Shown here: positions 5,486-7,127 of the stretch, in pieces
Position numbering within the stretch: position 1 is the first letter of the stretch
Layout of the letters: each line of letters starts with the position of its first letter
Assembly (NCBI GenBank): GCA_019243975.1
Contig: JAFATL010000001.1
Span: 1 to 7,127 of the forward strand
Origin: Actinomycetota bacterium
GTDB lineage: Bacteria; Actinomycetota; Acidimicrobiia; Acidimicrobiales; JAFATL01
Direction: 5' to 3'
Length of the DNA stretch: 7,127 nt
Position numbers and translations under genes: made by a program
The notes under the pieces: generated by a model
What the model was told of the DNA's origin: nothing
Databases searched by the model: none
Seen by the model: only the letters and a program-made list of their open reading frames with translations

Positions 5486-6940
5486 CTACGGGCCCATGCC
5501 GAGCGCCGACCGCATCACGGTCTGGGCGATCGGTGCCGCGATCCGGCCGCCGGTCGCCTCGCTCACACCCGCCTGGTCTTCCACGATGACAGCCACCGCC
5601 ACCTTGGGGGCGTCGGCGGGCGCGAACGCGATGAGCCAGGCGTGAATGTTGTTGCCGCTGGTCTGGGCGGTGCCCGTCTTGGCGGCGACCTGGATACCGG
5701 GGATGGCCGCCCGGGTGGCGGTACCGCCGGTGACGACGCCGATCATCATGTCGCGCACGGCCGCCGCGGTCTCCGCCGACGTGGCCCGGATCCACTGATC
5801 GGGCTTGGCGGTGCGGACGGTGCGGCCCTCGCTGTCCTTGATGTCCTGCATCACGTGCGGCTTCATGATCACGCCGCCGTTGGCGATTGCCGACGCGATG
5901 AGCGCCATCTCCAGCGGCGTGGCCTGCACGTCGTGCTGGCCGATGGCCGACAGCGCCAGCGCCGGGAGGTCGTTCTTGAACTTGGCGGCCTGGGGGAACG
6001 TCGACTCCACCGAGCCCGGGTTCTCGTCGAACGGCGGCCGCGAGTTGACCCCGAACGCGTCGGCCTCCGCGCTCAGGTTGTCGGCGCCCAGATCCAGGCC
6101 GATCTGGCCGAACCCGGTGTTGCAGGAAACCTTGAGCAGGCTGGGCAGGGTGCCGCCGCACGACTCGCCGCCGAAGTTGGGCAGCGACTTGGTCGACGTC
6201 GGCAGCTGCAGCTGCTTGAGCACGGGGTAGTTCTTCGAGGCCAGCTCGGGCTTGTGGTCGAGCACCGCCGAGCTCGTGACGACCTTGAACGTCGAGCCGG
6301 GGGCGAAAGCGCGCCGCCAACCCTTGGCGAGCATGGGCTGGTTGGGGTCGTTGTTCAACGCGTTGAACGCCTGCTGTGCCGCGTTCAGGTCGTGGGACGC
6401 CAGCGGGTTGGGGTCGAACGACGGGAACGACCACAAGGCGAGGATGGCGCCGGTGGTGGGGTCGAGGGCGACGACCGTGCCCTTGCGGTTGCCGAGCGAC
6501 GCGGCCGCCACCTGCTGCAGCTTGTTGCTCAGCGTCAACGTCACGGTGCCGGTGATCTGTTCGTTGCTGAACAGCTGCGCGCCCGTCGGCAGCCGGGTCC
6601 CGAGATGACGCCCGCTGAGCTGGTCGTTGTAGACCTGCTCGACGCCGGTGGCGTTGTAGTACCCGAAGAAGCCGGTGATGTGGCCGAACAGCGCGCCGGC
6701 CGGGTACTGGCGCTGCCGCTTGAACGAGTCGTTCGACGGTACCGAGCGGGCCAGGACGACGCCGTCGCTGGTCTGGATGTCGCCGCGGTCGCGGGTGAAG
6801 TCGCGAGTGATCCGCCGCGTGTTGCGCGGGTCCTTCGCCAGCTTGTCGGCGTGGACCACCTGCAGGTAGTTGAGCTGCACGAAGAGGATGCCGAACAGCA
6901 CCATGAGGGCGATGCCGAGCGTGCGCACCTGCTTGGTCAC
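5486..6940 (-). CDS. pbpA: Class B penicillin-binding protein PbpA (peptidoglycan D,D-transpeptidase)
   Basis: A 484-residue monofunctional transpeptidase that cross-links peptidoglycan outside the membrane. It works with the SEDS glycosyltransferase encoded just upstream. The N-terminal anchor helix is about 8-29 (LGIALMVLFGILFVQLNYLQ). The short PBP-dimer/pedestal region is about 38-140, including RGDIQTSDGVVLA. The penicillin-binding domain is about 150-480. Its three active-site motifs are intact: Ser216-x-x-Lys219 (STFK), Ser272-Cys-Asn274 (SCN), and Lys421-Thr-Gly-Thr424 (KTGT). The length is close to the roughly 490 residues of mycobacterial PbpA. The start is GTG 6940, which overlaps the rodA/ftsW stop by 4 bp (GTGA), implying translational coupling. 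The pknB start is 14 bp downstream. In mycobacteria PbpA is needed for septation and is linked to PknB signalling; conservation of that link here is inferred from gene order. Confidence 0.97.
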   Translation of the reverse strand: MTKQVRTLGIALMVLFGILFVQLNYLQVVHADKLAKDPRNTRRITRDFTRDRGDIQTSDGVVLARSVPSNDSFKRQRQYPAGALFGHITGFFGYYNATGVEQVYNDQLSGRHLGTRLPTGAQLFSNEQITGTVTLTLSNKLQQVAAASLGNRKGTVVALDPTTGAILALWSFPSFDPNPLASHDLNAAQQAFNALNNDPNQPMLAKGWRRAFAPGSTFKVVTSSAVLDHKPELASKNYPVLKQLQLPTSTKSLPNFGGESCGGTLPSLLKVSCNTGFGQIGLDLGADNLSAEADAFGVNSRPPFDENPGSVESTFPQAAKFKNDLPALALSAIGQHDVQATPLEMALIASAIANGGVIMKPHVMQDIKDSEGRTVRTAKPDQWIRATSAETAAAVRDMMIGVVTGGTATRAAIPGIQVAAKTGTAQTSGNNIHAWLIAFAPADAPKVAVAVIVEDQAGVSEATGGRIAAPIAQTVMRSALGMGP

Positions 6941-7127
6941 TCGGCCGCCCCGCGCTGCAGCCGCTCGTTGCTGTCGTGGGAGATGCGCAGGAGCAGCGCC
7001 AACAGGATGTAGCTGCCGAGCAGCGACGAGCCGCCGTAGGAGACGAACGGCAACGTCACGCCGGTGAGCGGCACCACGCGCAACACGCCGCCGATGATGA
7101 TGAACGTCTGCACGCCGAGGATGACGG
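6937..7127 (-). CDS. rodA: SEDS family peptidoglycan glycosyltransferase RodA/FtsW, C-terminal end (rest outside window)
   Basis: The last 62 residues of a multi-pass SEDS protein run in from the right edge. SEDS proteins polymerise lipid II glycan strands in the membrane, paired with a class B PBP. The family signature is clear: a hydrophobic helix GVQTFIIIGGVLRVVPLTGV, the loop motif LPFVSYGGSSLLGSY, the final helix ILLALLLRI, and a polar cytoplasmic tail SHDSNERLQRGAAE. The TGA stop (6937-6939) sits inside the GTGA overlap with pbpA. Position directly upstream of pbpA and pknB matches mycobacterial rodA, so that symbol is preferred, but RodA and FtsW cannot be separated on this fragment alone. 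The operon probably begins further right, where pstP and FHA genes are expected by synteny. Confidence 0.95.
   Translation of the reverse strand, partial: VILGVQTFIIIGGVLRVVPLTGVTLPFVSYGGSSLLGSYILLALLLRISHDSNERLQRGAAE

Noticed and set aside
5465..7012. 515-residue open frame on the plus strand, antisense to pbpA and rodA
   Set aside because: Its product is Arg/Gly/Val/His-rich with no recognisable motif, while the minus strand encodes a full PBP with all active-site motifs. Long antisense open frames are expected at this GC content.

Overview
The window looks like a chromosomal core region of a high-GC actinobacterium. The evidence is GTG starts in several genes, very short intergenic gaps, a crgA gene, and a PASTA-domain serine/threonine kinase next to a class B PBP and a SEDS protein. 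Gene content and order (crgA / DUF881 / trpG-pabA / pknB / pbpA / rodA-ftsW) match the oriC-proximal cell-envelope cluster known from mycobacteria (the Rv0011c-Rv0017c region). A pknA gene is absent between pbpA and pknB, and two small signalling genes are present nearby. A deep-branching group such as Acidimicrobiia is plausible, but that is inference from gene order and style only.

Layout, left to right: (1) the 3' two-thirds of a thiolase (+), truncated by the window edge; (2) a small protein that is only a histidine-kinase dimerisation/phosphoacceptor (HisKA) domain (-); (3) an 84-residue one-helix membrane protein with a zinc-ribbon-like tail (+); (4) a 95-bp non-coding gap holding an inverted repeat around a DnaA-box-like sequence and a short palindrome; (5) crgA (-), 17 bp from the divergent DUF881 gene (+); (6) a single-domain response regulator (-), 21 bp from the divergent glutamine amidotransferase trpG/pabA (+); (7) a leftward operon, read from the right edge: rodA/ftsW (partial), pbpA, pknB.

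How the genes fit together: the SEDS glycosyltransferase and the PbpA transpeptidase form a peptidoglycan-synthesising pair. PknB senses cell-wall fragments through four extracellular PASTA repeats and phosphorylates growth and division proteins. CrgA is a small divisome membrane protein that recruits or stabilises septal synthesis proteins. The DUF881 protein is a membrane-anchored coiled-coil protein of unknown function that travels with crgA. The amidotransferase and the thiolase are metabolic neighbours.

Two things stand out. First, eight consecutive genes alternate strand, with convergent gaps of 13, 95, 4 and 11 bp and divergent gaps of 44, 17 and 21 bp, so promoters overlap and there is little room for terminators. 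Second, a HisKA-only protein and a receiver-only protein lie within 1.5 kb of each other, which could be a split phosphorelay embedded in the division cluster. I see no mobile element, CRISPR array, tRNA or rRNA.
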